Shown here: positions 38,721-48,068 of the stretch, piece after piece
Layout of the letters: each line of letters opens with the position of its first letter
How positions within the stretch are numbered: the stretch's first letter is position 1
Source of the DNA: Lysinibacillus fusiformis
Lineage (GTDB): Bacteria; Bacillota; Bacilli; Bacillales_A; Planococcaceae
NCBI RefSeq assembly: GCF_016925635.1
Contig: NZ_CP070490.1
Span: 1,550,001-1,614,000, forward strand
Length of the DNA: 64,000 nucleotides
Direction: 5' to 3'
Translations under genes and position numbers: made by a program
The notes under the pieces: model-generated
Seen by the model: the letters and a program-made list of their open reading frames with translations, nothing else
Told to the model about the DNA's origin: nothing
Database searches by the model: none

Positions 38721-39395
38721 TTATGCATTTTTAGCCTGTTCACGACGAGCTTTGCGGCGTGCTTCTAATTTTTGACGATCTTCATCGGATTTTGCATTAT
38801 ATTTAGGCAATACTAATAACTGATACGCGTTAACCGCCAATAATGGGAATAATAAAAGCGCAACATACTCATTAATATTTTCATCGCGACCCATCAATGC
38901 AATTGTCCATTCCAACGTTGTAATGACAATCATAAAGAATAGAGCCGAAATCATTACATGTTTTTTCCCCGTTAATTTTACTTTTTGAACAGCTGTTGCT
39001 ATAGCACCGAAGATTAGAACAATTAATAATCCAACATAGAATAACCAGCTTTGCCCATCCTTCACACCAGGAATAAAGCGGAAGAAAATAATATCAAAAA
39101 CCGTGATGGCAATTAATAATAGTTGTACCCAATTCCATAATGTCAGTGTTCTAAAAATATTTACACCTACTTGATGAAGTGTTAAATAAGCAAAAAAGCC
39201 AGCCTGTGCAATAACACTCATTGTAAACCCTAAGAAAACCATCCATAAAAGTCCTGCGAAGAATTCACCCCATTGACCGTTTGCTATGTATGGTTGGAAG
39301 AATTCCCAGCGAATAAATAAACTAAAAACTCCGTTGACTGCACCACCAACGAGCATTGCAAAGAAGAAAAACTTTGCCCAATTTCGTATCGTCAC
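38721..39395 (-). CDS. kbaA: KinB-signalling pathway activation protein KbaA
   Basis: The 224-residue membrane protein has about six hydrophobic helices and a basic C-terminal tail rich in Arg, Lys and Ala. The sequence M-T-I-R-N-W-A-K-F-F-F-F-A-M-L-V-G and the W-x-W-V-Q-L-L-L region match KbaA, which is needed for KinB kinase activity at the start of sporulation. The GTG start at 39395 has a GGGGGA site. It is divergent from gerD, as in related Bacilli. Confidence 0.88.
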   Translation of the reverse strand: MTIRNWAKFFFFAMLVGGAVNGVFSLFIRWEFFQPYIANGQWGEFFAGLLWMVFLGFTMSVIAQAGFFAYLTLHQVGVNIFRTLTLWNWVQLLLIAITVFDIIFFRFIPGVKDGQSWLFYVGLLIVLIFGAIATAVQKVKLTGKKHVMISALFFMIVITTLEWTIALMGRDENINEYVALLLFPLLAVNAYQLLVLPKYNAKSDEDRQKLEARRKARREQAKNA

Positions 39396-39546
39396 AACTA
39401 AAAGTCCCCCAATTTCTCAATATATCTGTCCTTATTTTATCAATGCCTTGTTAAAAAAGCTATTTCTCATCCTAACCAATACATAAAGTCCAGAGAAATG
39501 TGAACAATAATTGAAAGAGTCTATCTAGAGAAAGGACTGATTGTCG

Positions 39547-40155
39547 ATGCGAAAATTCACCTTATTACTGATTCTAATGCTTTTTCTTGCTGCCTGTTCA
39601 CAAGATAAAACCTCTACCATGTCCTATGATGAAATAAAAAAAATCATGATTGACTCTTTGCAAACAGAGGATGGTAAAAAGGCATTGCGACAGCTTTTGG
39701 AAGAGCCGAGTTTCCGTGAGCTTTTGATTTTAGAGCATGATGAAGTGAAAAAAGCTACCGAGGAAACTTTACTTTCCAAGGAAGCCGAAGACTTTTGGAA
39801 GAAAACCTTTGAAGATCCAAAGTTTAAAGAAACTGTTGCGAAAAGCATGCAAAAACAGCAACAGGATATTATGAAGAACTTAATAAAAGATCCGACTTTC
39901 CAAAAGGATATGGAGGCATTTTTCGGACAACCCGATATGCAAAAGCAGTTAGAAACTATCCTCAAATCATCCAATATGCGCAAGCAAATGGAGGAAGTCG
40001 TAAAGGAAACAATCGAAAGCCCTTTAATGCAATCTAAATGGCAGGAACTTATTAAAAAAAGTGGCGAAACAGGTTCATCAGGAAGTGGCGATAAAAAAGA
40101 AGCAAGTGGCGATAGTGGTGGCGGATCGGATAAGGAACAAAAAAGTACCGAGTAA
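39547..40155 (+). CDS. gerD: Spore germination lipoprotein GerD
   Basis: The 202-residue protein has a lipoprotein signal (lipobox L-A-A-C) and a long helical core with repeated D-P-x-F and Q-K-Q motifs (D-P-K-F-K-E-T, D-P-T-F-Q-K-D). It ends in a Gly/Ser-rich tail. GerD is an inner-spore-membrane protein that gathers nutrient receptors into the germinosome. The ATG at 39547 is chosen; a TTG two codons earlier has somewhat closer ribosome-site spacing. It lies between kbaA and salA, the conserved order in Bacilli. Confidence 0.93.
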   Translation: MRKFTLLLILMLFLAACSQDKTSTMSYDEIKKIMIDSLQTEDGKKALRQLLEEPSFRELLILEHDEVKKATEETLLSKEAEDFWKKTFEDPKFKETVAKSMQKQQQDIMKNLIKDPTFQKDMEAFFGQPDMQKQLETILKSSNMRKQMEEVVKETIESPLMQSKWQELIKKSGETGSSGSGDKKEASGDSGGGSDKEQKSTE

Positions 40156-40170
40156 CCTTGGTCATGTAAA

Positions 40171-40210
40171 AACGGATTTCCCCAATAAATTGGTGGAAAT
40201 CCGTTTTTTT
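40171..40210. terminator. Bidirectional terminator between gerD and salA
   Basis: AACGGATTTCC and GGAAATCCGTT form an 11-bp perfect stem, followed by a T run. Confidence 0.85.
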
Positions 40211-40211
40211 A

Positions 40212-41267
40212 TTATTTATTTAATTTATCAATGATTTTCGTCGCGATGTCTAAATATATTTGTCCTGTTGTATGTTTTTCAGCATATACAGAAGGAGCGA
40301 AATCTTCATCTGTCCAATCTGGTTGCCCAAGTGGGATTTGTCCAAGCAACTCTGTACGTAGTTCGTCAGCTAGCTTAGGTCCTCCTCCTTGCCCAAAGAC
40401 AAATTCTCGGTCACCTGATTTAGATTCAAACCAAGCCATGTTTTCAATAACGCCTAAAATTTCATGGTCTGTTTGAAGCGCCATTGCCCCTGCACGAGCT
40501 GCAACAAATGCTGCTGTTGGATGTGGTGTTGTTACAACGATTTCTTTTGATGATGGTAGCATTTGATGGATATCTAATGCAACGTCACCTGTGCCTGGAG
40601 GTAAATCTAATAATAGATAGTCTAACTCACCCCACTCAACATCACGGAAGAACTGGTCTAATACTTTACCTAGCATTGGGCCACGCCATACGATCGGTGC
40701 GTTATTTTCCACAAAAAAGCCCATTGAAATCATTTTTACACCAAGGCGATCTACTGGGAAAATACGATTATCCACTACTTTAGGCATATCCGTCACACCC
40801 ATCATATCGGGCACACTAAATCCATAAATATCTGCGTCGATTAAGCCGACTTTCTTTCCTAGACGTGCTAAAGCAACAGCTAAGTTAACTGATACTGTAG
40901 ATTTACCAACTCCACCTTTACCAGAAGCAATTGAAATTACTTGTACTGTGCTGAGTGGAGACAAAATATCTTGTGCTTCTGACTCTGTTGCTGTGCCACG
41001 GAAGCTTTGTAATTTTTCTGTCGATAGTTCTTCAAAACGAATACCAACCGTATTTGCTCCCGCTTCTTTCAGCACCTCAACAACTTTCATTTGTAGCTGT
41101 AATTGCTCAGGTGTATTCAGTTTAGCAATCGCAATTTTTACACTGACATGATTTTTTTCTTCTTTTATTGCTACGTTCGTAATACCATCTGTTTCTGCAA
41201 GCGATTTATGTAAAAATGGATCTTGTAGTTGTCCTAGTATTTCTCGTACTTGTTGTTCAGTAATCAC
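40212..41267 (-). CDS. salA: Mrp/SalA-family P-loop ATPase
   Basis: The 351-residue protein has an N-terminal DUF59/MIP18-like domain (about residues 1-85) and a Mrp/NBP35 ATPase domain with the deviant Walker A S-G-K-G-G-V-G-K-S-T. The switch motif is D-L-P-P-G-T-G-D-V. In B. subtilis SalA regulates scoC and protease genes; Mrp relatives carry Fe-S clusters, but the C-terminal C-x-x-C is not visible here. The GTG at 41267 has GGGGAG at eight bases; a GTG three codons upstream is too close to it. It follows cwlD on the same strand. Confidence 0.9.
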   Translation of the reverse strand: MITEQQVREILGQLQDPFLHKSLAETDGITNVAIKEEKNHVSVKIAIAKLNTPEQLQLQMKVVEVLKEAGANTVGIRFEELSTEKLQSFRGTATESEAQDILSPLSTVQVISIASGKGGVGKSTVSVNLAVALARLGKKVGLIDADIYGFSVPDMMGVTDMPKVVDNRIFPVDRLGVKMISMGFFVENNAPIVWRGPMLGKVLDQFFRDVEWGELDYLLLDLPPGTGDVALDIHQMLPSSKEIVVTTPHPTAAFVAARAGAMALQTDHEILGVIENMAWFESKSGDREFVFGQGGGPKLADELRTELLGQIPLGQPDWTDEDFAPSVYAEKHTTGQIYLDIATKIIDKLNK

Positions 41268-41339
41268 GACGAACACTCCCCTTATATTGTCTCGATATTA
41301 GTATATCATAATGATTTAATTTACGTTGTAGATGTTGCT

Positions 41340-42053
41340 CTACTCAATTTTAGCTAATAGATACTCTTCTATACCTTCAACTATGGCATCTGCCATTTTT
41401 TCTTGATAGTTCTTGTCAATTAATAATGCTCGTTCCTCATCATTACTAATGAAACCAGTCTCCACTAATGCTGCAGGTACTTCCACTTTCTTCAATAAAT
41501 AAATTTGCTTAATAGACAATGCTTCGCGGTCTGTATTTTTTAAATTAGTGCGAATGGATTGTTGAATACTCTTGGCAAGAATCTCCCCATCAGCATGTCC
41601 TTCCTTATGGTAAAATACCTGTGCGCCACGCCATTTTGATTCAGGTATGGCATTAGCATGAATTGTTATAAATACATCAGGCTTTTCCTTTTCCACGATA
41701 TCCTTTCTAAGGAAGATATCTTGCTTTTTTCGTTCTCTTAATGTTCCATATTTTTCTGATGGCGCATGCTCATCAATTACATCCCCATTTTTTGTTCGTG
41801 TCATTATAACCGTTGCGCCTTTTTTCTTTAATTGCTTCTCCACATGCTGAGCAATTGCAAGTGTAATATCCTTTTCAATCACTTCGCCCTTTGAAGCTCC
41901 TCCATCCTCACCACCATGCCCTGCATCAATGACAATTTTTATGCCACCAAGTGGGTCCGGTAAGAAGAAGTTACGGTCCGAAGCATTTGTTTCATATGCC
42001 ACGACCACTATACTCATAAGCATAATTACTCCTAGTGCAAGCCAGCGCTTCAC
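41340..42053 (-). CDS. cwlD: N-acetylmuramoyl-L-alanine amidase CwlD
   Basis: The 237-residue protein has an N-terminal membrane signal and an amidase-3 domain. The Zn ligands lie in I-D-A-G-H-G-G-E-D-G-G-A and H-A-N-A-I-P-E-S, and the catalytic Glu in V-E-T-G-F-I-S-N. In spores CwlD removes peptide side chains so that muramic-delta-lactam can form in cortex peptidoglycan, a requirement for germination. Normally it works with GerD's neighbours and PdaA. The start is GTG 42053. Confidence 0.95.
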   Translation of the reverse strand: MKRWLALGVIMLMSIVVVAYETNASDRNFFLPDPLGGIKIVIDAGHGGEDGGASKGEVIEKDITLAIAQHVEKQLKKKGATVIMTRTKNGDVIDEHAPSEKYGTLRERKKQDIFLRKDIVEKEKPDVFITIHANAIPESKWRGAQVFYHKEGHADGEILAKSIQQSIRTNLKNTDREALSIKQIYLLKKVEVPAALVETGFISNDEERALLIDKNYQEKMADAIVEGIEEYLLAKIE

Positions 42054-42120
42054 CCATATCCACCACCCTTTTACATTTAGTGTACGAAATTAGTGGATGA
42101 ACTATGCCAGAAAGTAAAAA

Positions 42121-42149
42121 AAACTCCCAAGTCACAAACTTGAGAGTTT
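42121..42149 (-). terminator. Terminator of the DUF4822 gene
   Basis: AAACTCcCAAGT and ACTTGaGAGTTT form a 12-bp stem with one mismatch. A T7 run follows on the minus strand. Confidence 0.85.
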
Positions 42150-42183
42150 TAATTTCTTCTATATTAAGGGAGGAAGAACAAAT

Positions 42184-43152
42184 TTATTGTATTGTAAATG
42201 TAGGGTTAAGTTCACCTTCATATGGCTCATGCTCTACAAATACAGTGATCTCATTACCATCTTTGTCTTTACCTGTTCGCTTATACGTGAACTTCTTATC
42301 ATTGATTTCAGTAATTTCAAGAGCAACACCATACTTATTATCACCGATAGAAACATGGGCTCTTATTTTATTATCATGGATGACATCAAAGTAACCATAG
42401 TCCCCACGGCTCTCGCCTGTTTCAGGATTAAAGAACTCATATTTATTTGTATCTGCATCATATTTTGCAATACTGATGAAATTTGAATTGTACTCTGTTA
42501 CATCATTACCCGCTTCATCTAACACAACAGTTCCATGCCATAGTGTGCCAGCTAAAATTTTGTCTCCGTCAACATCTGTCACAATATCACCTGTTGAAGC
42601 AACTAGCGTTTTATCTGAATCTGTAAATGCCAACTCTTTTTCTTTATATGGGATATGTTCCACAAATACTTCTACATCATTGCCAGCAGTATCTTTACCC
42701 ATTCTTTTATAAGTAAAAATGCTATCGTTTAGCTCAGTAATCTCTACAACAGCTTGATAGTTTTTGGAATCAGAAATTAAAATTCTTTGTTTCCCATCGT
42801 TTGTGAAAAAAAACGTCCCTTTATCGTCACGGCTTTCACCCGTAGTAGCATCAAAGAATTCATAATGACCTGTCTCAGTATCGTATTTTGCTAAACCAAT
42901 GAAGTTTGCGTTCGCCGCAGTTAAATCATTGTTATCTTTATCATAAACTTTTGTACCTTGCCAATTCGTACTACCTAGGATATTGGCCATTTCTTGTCCC
43001 TTCGTTAATTGATCCTTCACTGTATTTTCTGTTGCAGCACTTTCTGTTTTGACTTCCTCACTATTCGTAGCACTGCCTTTTGCAGGCTCCTTATCTTGAC
43101 ATGCTGCAAGTAATGCCACTGCTGCAACAGATACTATCAATAATTTTTTCAT
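42184..43152 (-). CDS. Lipoprotein with two DUF4822 domains
   Basis: The 322-residue protein has a lipobox L-A-A-C at about residue 18 and an acidic linker. Two tandem copies of a domain of about 120 residues follow. Each copy has W-x-G-T-x-V, Y-E-F-F-x-x-x-T-G-E-S-R, F-T-Y-K-R-x-G-K-D and V-F-V-E-H-x-P-Y, so it arose by internal duplication. DUF4822 has no known function. It is a surface protein with its own terminator and an AT-rich promoter region of over 400 bp. Confidence 0.82.
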   Translation of the reverse strand: MKKLLIVSVAAVALLAACQDKEPAKGSATNSEEVKTESAATENTVKDQLTKGQEMANILGSTNWQGTKVYDKDNNDLTAANANFIGLAKYDTETGHYEFFDATTGESRDDKGTFFFTNDGKQRILISDSKNYQAVVEITELNDSIFTYKRMGKDTAGNDVEVFVEHIPYKEKELAFTDSDKTLVASTGDIVTDVDGDKILAGTLWHGTVVLDEAGNDVTEYNSNFISIAKYDADTNKYEFFNPETGESRGDYGYFDVIHDNKIRAHVSIGDNKYGVALEITEINDKKFTYKRTGKDKDGNEITVFVEHEPYEGELNPTFTIQ

Positions 43153-43570
43153 ACCTACTTACCTCCATCGGTTAGTTTATATTTTTGAGTTACATCAAAC
43201 CCATAATGACAAATCTCAAGTAAAATGAAAGGTTTGTTGTACCTTCTGAAACTTATATTAAAGTGGAATGTTAAACTCCCCCTAAATAATTTCTTAAAAA
43301 AACATAAACTTATACGAAAATATTTTTAATATATATTAAATCTGTACAGAAATAGTGATGTCTATGTAAAAAAGCTAATTATTATTTTCTAGATATACTT
43401 AATCGCAAACAAGTACCTCACCATTTTTTATTATATGAAAAAGCTATGCCTAGCATATTTTTTTAATATTACTCGTGCAATTCGCTACATGTTACCATAT
43501 TTTTATAAACAAAAAGTCGGCTACAGTTCTATACCACTAGTAGACAACCCAAAGAAATGAAGGTGGAAAA
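43153..43570. other. Gene-free AT-rich spacer
   Basis: This 418-bp stretch between the divergent DUF4822 and ankyrin genes shows no plausible gene or hairpin; it presumably holds both promoters. Confidence 0.5.
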
Positions 43571-44179
43571 ATGAATGATCAATTGATACTTACAGCAGCA
43601 AACGGTGATACGGATAAAGTATTAGCACTTCTGCAAAATGGCATCAATATCAATACAACGGATCCGTATGGAAGAACCGCTGTCCTAGCTGCCACTTATC
43701 ATAATCAGGTGGATACTGTGAAGGTACTCATCCAACATGGTGCTGATATTAATATAAGAGATAATAACCTTGAGAACGTACTTTTGCATGCAGGTGCATC
43801 GGGTTATTTAGAAATCGTTAAACTTGCCATAGCGGCAGGGGCAGATACAAAGCTGACTAATCGCTTTGGTGGAATTGCCATCATTCCCGCATCAGAACGT
43901 GGGCATGTGGAGGTAGTCCGTGAGCTACTTAATCACTCAGACATTCATGTCAATCACATTAACAATTTACATTGGACAGCTCTATTGGAGGCTGTCATAT
44001 TAGGAAATGGTGGGGAGAAACATCAAGAAATTGTGCAGTTATTAGTGGATTATGGTGCTGATATGACTATTGGCGATCGAGATGGGGTCACACCATTACA
44101 GCATGCAAAAAAACTAGGTTTTTATGAAATTGAGCAGATTTTAAAACAAGCGGAATCTGAGCGCAGTTGTAATCGTTAA
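43571..44179 (+). CDS. Ankyrin-repeat protein
   Basis: The 202-residue protein is built of about five or six ankyrin repeats, seen from recurring G-R-T-A-V-L-A-A, V-K-V-L-I-Q-H-G-A-D-I-N, I-V-K-L-A-I-A-A-G-A-D and L-L-V-D-Y-G-A-D-M-T blocks. It has no signal peptide or catalytic domain, so it is a cytosolic binding protein with unknown partner. A GGTGG site precedes ATG 43571. It stands alone, facing the ABC exporter gene. Confidence 0.88.
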   Translation: MNDQLILTAANGDTDKVLALLQNGININTTDPYGRTAVLAATYHNQVDTVKVLIQHGADINIRDNNLENVLLHAGASGYLEIVKLAIAAGADTKLTNRFGGIAIIPASERGHVEVVRELLNHSDIHVNHINNLHWTALLEAVILGNGGEKHQEIVQLLVDYGADMTIGDRDGVTPLQHAKKLGFYEIEQILKQAESERSCNR

Positions 44180-44283
44180 CTTAAGGAGGGGTTCTAAAGC
44201 GTATTAAACTTGCTAAAATGCGCTGAGAGCGGGGGATTATAAACAGCACGCTGAGCATTCGAAATCTGAGCGTCAAGAAAAGA

Positions 44284-44337
44284 AGCACAGCATCAGTTTT
44301 ACACTTCTGGGGAACATTACCCTATGTGTGCTGTGCT
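44284..44337. repeat. Inverted repeat after the ankyrin gene
   Basis: AGCACAGCA (44284-44292) and TGCTGTGCT (44329-44337) form a perfect 9-bp arm with a 36-nt loop. No T tract follows on either strand. The surrounding 248-bp gap holds no gene. Confidence 0.5.
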
Positions 44338-44427
44338 GTGGCTGAGTAGGGGTTAGGAAGAATTATTTATGCTAGCTCCTCTAAACTACGTGTGTCATTT
44401 GTACACCACGTGTTCTCAATCTATTCA

Positions 44428-46215
44428 TTAACTATTCTGAAAAATTGGAGGTCCACTCTCCTCTCTTGATCCCATTGTAACTGCAGGATGTTCGTCATTT
44501 CCCGTAGCATGCAAGTGAGCGTAAATTCCATCGAGACTGATTAATTCATCATGGGTACCAACTTCGGCAATCCCCGTTCTATCAAGTACTACAATCTTAT
44601 CGGCACGACGAATTGTGGACAAACGGTGGGCAATCACCAATGTCGTCCTCCCTTTAGCAATCTCATCAAGCGCTTGCTGAATCTCTTTTTCCGTCTTTGT
44701 ATCCAAAGAAGAGGTCGCTTCATCCAAAATCAAAATGGGGGCATTGCGCAGTATCGCTCTGGCAATCGACAGCCGTTGTTTTTGTCCCCCTGACAGACGC
44801 ACGCCACGCTCACCGATAATTGTGTCATACCCTTCGTCCATCTGTTCAATAAAACTATGGGCATTCGCTGCTTTTGCCGCCTCCAAAACTTGTTCATTCG
44901 TCGCATCTTTCCAACCATATGCAATATTGTCATACACTGTGCCATCAAACAAAAACGTATCCTGCAAAACCATCGAGATATTACTTCGTAGACTTTCCAA
45001 CGTTACATCACGAAGATCAATGCCATCAATTTCGATTGAACCTTCTTGGGGATCATAAAAACGGTTGATTAAGCTAGCCAGCGTCGATTTACCTACACCC
45101 GTTGTACCAACTAAAGCAACGGACTGCCCAGGGGCAATCGTTAAATTAACATTCTCTATAATAGGTATCCCATCTTGATAGGCAAAAGAAACATTCTGAA
45201 AATCAATTTTTCCTGTTACTCGAGGTAGAACAATGGCATCTTTCTTTTCCTGAATATCCGATTGTTGATCTAAAACTTCAAACACGCGTTTGCAACCTGC
45301 ACTCGCTTGCCCTGCTCTTTCTGCCAATGCAGAAAACGTCTTAACGGGGGTATAAAACAGCCCTAAGTAAGCAATAAAACCGATGATATCAGCAATGCTA
45401 ATTTCCCCTGTTGCTACCAATCTACCGCCTACAATGACGACTAGAACGGTTCCAAGTGCTGTTACAAAGGCGAGTAAAGGATACGAAGTCTCATAGAGAA
45501 AGCGTGCTTTTAAATACGTGTTCGCTTGTTTTAATGATAATTGTGATATCCTACGCTGTTCTACATGCTGACGATTGAAAATCTGGATCTCTTTAATTCC
45601 AGATAAGTTCTCCTGCACTTTGCCCGATATTTCTCCACGTGCCTTAGCATTCTCTTTCCACATCGGCGATAGGCGCTTACTTTGCCAAATCGTAATTGCT
45701 AAAAGAAAAGGAATGGTAGTGAGGCTAAGCAAAGCCAGCTTGACATTGATCGTTAGTAGCAAAATTCCTACGCCAATAAAAGTCAATACATTGATCACAA
45801 ACTCAGGAATGACATACGCCAAAAAGATCTCTGCCTCCATCGCGTCATTCACTACTCGACCAGTCAAATCACCCGTTCGGCTTTTATTAAAATAACGTAA
45901 ACTCATTCGCTGAAACTTTCCGTAAAGCTTTGTCCTCAAATCCGATACATAATGCATACCCGCATAATGATTCAAATAGCCAGCCGCTGAAGTGGCGATT
46001 GCTTGTAAGGCGGTTGCCCCAAGCAAGGCAAGACCAATATACAGCGCACCAGTAGCAAAATTCTCGCTTCCCTCTGTCGCTAGACTAGTCAGTTCCCTTA
46101 ACGCCCATGGCAAATAAAATCCGGATATTGTAGCTACAATTACACCCAGAAGCCCAAAACTTAGCTGTAACCAGTATCTTTTAGCACTATACAAAATACG
46201 CCACGCAATCTTCAT
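44428..46215 (-). CDS. ABC exporter, fused membrane and ATPase half-transporter
   Basis: The 595-residue protein has a six-helix type-1 exporter membrane domain (about 1-310) and an ATPase domain with Walker A G-T-T-G-V-G-K-S. The signature is L-S-G-G-Q-K-Q-R and Walker B L-I-L-D-E-A-T-S-S-L-D, with an H-loop in I-A-H-R-L-S-T. It resembles MsbA/BmrA-type lipid or drug exporters and should act as a homodimer, since no partner lies beside it. A GGGGTG site precedes ATG 46215. The substrate is unknown. Confidence 0.92.
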   Translation of the reverse strand: MKIAWRILYSAKRYWLQLSFGLLGVIVATISGFYLPWALRELTSLATEGSENFATGALYIGLALLGATALQAIATSAAGYLNHYAGMHYVSDLRTKLYGKFQRMSLRYFNKSRTGDLTGRVVNDAMEAEIFLAYVIPEFVINVLTFIGVGILLLTINVKLALLSLTTIPFLLAITIWQSKRLSPMWKENAKARGEISGKVQENLSGIKEIQIFNRQHVEQRRISQLSLKQANTYLKARFLYETSYPLLAFVTALGTVLVVIVGGRLVATGEISIADIIGFIAYLGLFYTPVKTFSALAERAGQASAGCKRVFEVLDQQSDIQEKKDAIVLPRVTGKIDFQNVSFAYQDGIPIIENVNLTIAPGQSVALVGTTGVGKSTLASLINRFYDPQEGSIEIDGIDLRDVTLESLRSNISMVLQDTFLFDGTVYDNIAYGWKDATNEQVLEAAKAANAHSFIEQMDEGYDTIIGERGVRLSGGQKQRLSIARAILRNAPILILDEATSSLDTKTEKEIQQALDEIAKGRTTLVIAHRLSTIRRADKIVVLDRTGIAEVGTHDELISLDGIYAHLHATGNDEHPAVTMGSREESGPPIFQNS

Positions 46216-46990
46216 ACCACAAACACCCCTTCTTATTTATTATCGAACTTACCAATTTCTTCGCAAAAAAAATAACACCCCCTACCTGAGTAAAAAGTGC
46301 AATTATAGTCCACTGTGAAAAAACCGGCACCTCCACACTCCTGTATACTGTTACAACAATCCGCGTCGCTACTTGTGTTCCCGTTCATTCCGTATTTAAT
46401 ATTTTATTTGTATTTGACTATGCAGACGCCACATTTGATAACTCTATGTTACTCGTTAGTACTGTTGACATGCATGTCGATAATAAAGAAAGCAACAAAC
46501 ACATCGGCACCGCTAAAATCATTTTTACACCCAAAAAATACAGATAATCCTCCATTCCCTTTTAAATTGGACCAGTTTACTTAGTCCATCTTTTATTGGA
46601 GAATCACTGAGAATAACAATCAATATCAGTTACCATATTTCTGAAAAATATTTAGATTTAACATCCATCGCAAAAAAGTACAGGCTGATTGTTAAATGGA
46701 TAGTGTCAGCTCAGATCATTCTTGAATATAAGGGTGACTGGCTTATTGCTAGCAACCATAAGAGCGGCAGAAGATCCTTTTTACATATTTATTTGTATGG
46801 AATAAGATATTCCTTTTAGTAAATGATTATCATAACTTTTTTATAAGTACTCAACATAGATTAAGGTCTTCATGTTTCTTTAGAATTTTGAATCTATATG
46901 ATGAATAAATCACTTCTTAGCGATTGGAAAATGTGTCTAAGAAGACCATTCTGTATTAGAGATTTTTATCCTACGCTCCTAAAAATAAAA
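46216..46990. other. Long gap without an intact gene
   Basis: About 775 bp separate the ABC exporter from the rpsI terminator. The minus strand holds several coding-like fragments interrupted by stops. One is a 35-codon frame (46418-46522) that looks like a lipoprotein signal ending L-L-S-T-C, behind GGGTG. Another is a stretch reading S-P-I-K-D-G-L-S-K-L-V-Q-F-K around 46560-46610. A decayed gene is possible but I could not identify it. Confidence 0.35.
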
Positions 46991-47022
46991 AAGACCCTTT
47001 CCACATAAGTGAAAAGAGTCTT
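46991..47022 (-). terminator. Terminator of rplM-rpsI
   Basis: AAGACcCtTTTCcAC and GTgAAAAGaGTCTT form an imperfect 15-bp stem. TTTTTTATTTTT follows on the minus strand. Confidence 0.85.
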
Positions 47023-47034
47023 GAAAAGCCGATA

Positions 47035-47427
47035 TTAACGTTTTGAGAACTGAGGTGCACGACGAGCGCCGCGTAGACCTGGTTTTTTACGTTCTTTCAT
47101 GCGTGAATCACGAGTAAGTAATCCAGCTGATTTTAATGCAGCACGGAAATCTGGGTCTACTTGAAGTAGAGCACGAGCGATACCGTGACGAACAGCACCA
47201 GCTTGACCAGTGTATCCACCACCGTTAACGTTTACGTGGATATCATAGCTTCCTGTAGTTTCAGTAGCTACTAATGGTTGTTTAATTACTTCGCGTAATG
47301 CAGCGAATGGTACGTATTCTTCGATTTCACGTTTGTTGATAACAATTTTACCTGTACCTGGTACTAAACGTACGCGAGCTACAGAGCTTTTACGGCGACC
47401 AGTGCCGATGTATTGAACTTGTGCCAA
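47035..47427 (-). CDS. rpsI: 30S ribosomal protein S9
   Basis: The 130-residue small-subunit protein has the family N terminus [15 protein letters not shown] and the C-terminal tail [11 protein letters not shown], which reaches the P-site tRNA. It follows rplM by 25 bases, the universal L13-S9 pair, and ends the operon at the terminator 46991-47022. Confidence 0.99.
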   Translation of the reverse strand: MAQVQYIGTGRRKSSVARVRLVPGTGKIVINKREIEEYVPFAALREVIKQPLVATETTGSYDIHVNVNGGGYTGQAGAVRHGIARALLQVDPDFRAALKSAGLLTRDSRMKERKKPGLRGARRAPQFSKR

Positions 47428-47452
47428 AGTAATATCCTCCTCTTAATTTATA

Positions 47453-47890
47453 TTATCCGCGAAGCTCGTATGCTTCTGGTTTTTGTGCAGCATGTGGATG
47501 CTCTGTTCCAGTGTAAACATTAAGTTTAGTGAACATTTTACGACCTAAAGAGTTTTTAGGAAGCATTCCTTTAACTGCTAATTCGATCATTCTTGTTGGG
47601 TATTTATCTAACATTTCACCAGCAGTACGAGTTTTTAAACCACCCGCAAATTGAGTGTGGTGACGGTAAAGTTTACCCTCTAATTTGTTACCAGTTAAAT
47701 GGATTTTGTCAGCGTTGATGATGATTACGTGATCACCTGTGTCAACGTTTGGTGTGAATGTTGGTTTATGTTTACCACGTAAGATTGCAGCTACTTCAGA
47801 AGCTAAACGTCCAAGAGTTTGGCCTTCTGCATCAACTACTAACCATTTACGGTCTACTTCGTGACCTTTAGCCATGAATGTTGTACGCAT
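47453..47890 (-). CDS. rplM: 50S ribosomal protein L13
   Basis: The 145-residue large-subunit protein shows [16 protein letters not shown] and M-L-P-K-N-S-L-G-R. It is an early assembly protein. A clear promoter (47991-48019) and a structured leader precede it, so rplM-rpsI is its own transcription unit behind truA. Confidence 0.99.
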   Translation of the reverse strand: MRTTFMAKGHEVDRKWLVVDAEGQTLGRLASEVAAILRGKHKPTFTPNVDTGDHVIIINADKIHLTGNKLEGKLYRHHTQFAGGLKTRTAGEMLDKYPTRMIELAVKGMLPKNSLGRKMFTKLNVYTGTEHPHAAQKPEAYELRG

Positions 47891-47984
47891 GTATATATCC
47901 TCCTAATCGATTCGATTACCGTTATTTTTCATTAGACTACACTATAAGTTTCGGGGCTTATTTGTGGTGGTAATGAAAATACCA
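47891..47984 (-). promoter_or_regulatory. Structured rplM leader, L13-leader-like
   Basis: The 5' untranslated region on the minus strand contains TTACCACCACAAATAAGCCC, then CGAAACTTATAGTGTAG, then AACGGTAA. From memory this resembles the Firmicute L13 leader, an autoregulatory structure. The family assignment is not certain. Confidence 0.5.
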
Positions 47985-47990
47985 TCTGTT

Positions 47991-48019
47991 ATCATATAAT
48001 GAATGACTTTTAAAGTCAA
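47991..48019 (-). promoter_or_regulatory. Sigma-A promoter of rplM-rpsI
   Basis: TTGACT and TATGAT on the minus strand are separated by exactly 17 bp, between truA and rplM. Confidence 0.8.
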
Positions 48020-48068
48020 GCAATTTCATTAAACACCTGGTGAAGTTGTTCAGAATTGTAGAACACCA

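Noticed and set aside
46315-46584. Open frame of 89 codons on the plus strand with a GTG start
   Set aside because: No ribosome-binding site and odd composition; the opposite strand looks more gene-like there.
46823-46836. Possible Fur box (ATGATTATCATAA)
   Set aside because: Only one half matches the 7-1-7 consensus, and no iron gene is adjacent.
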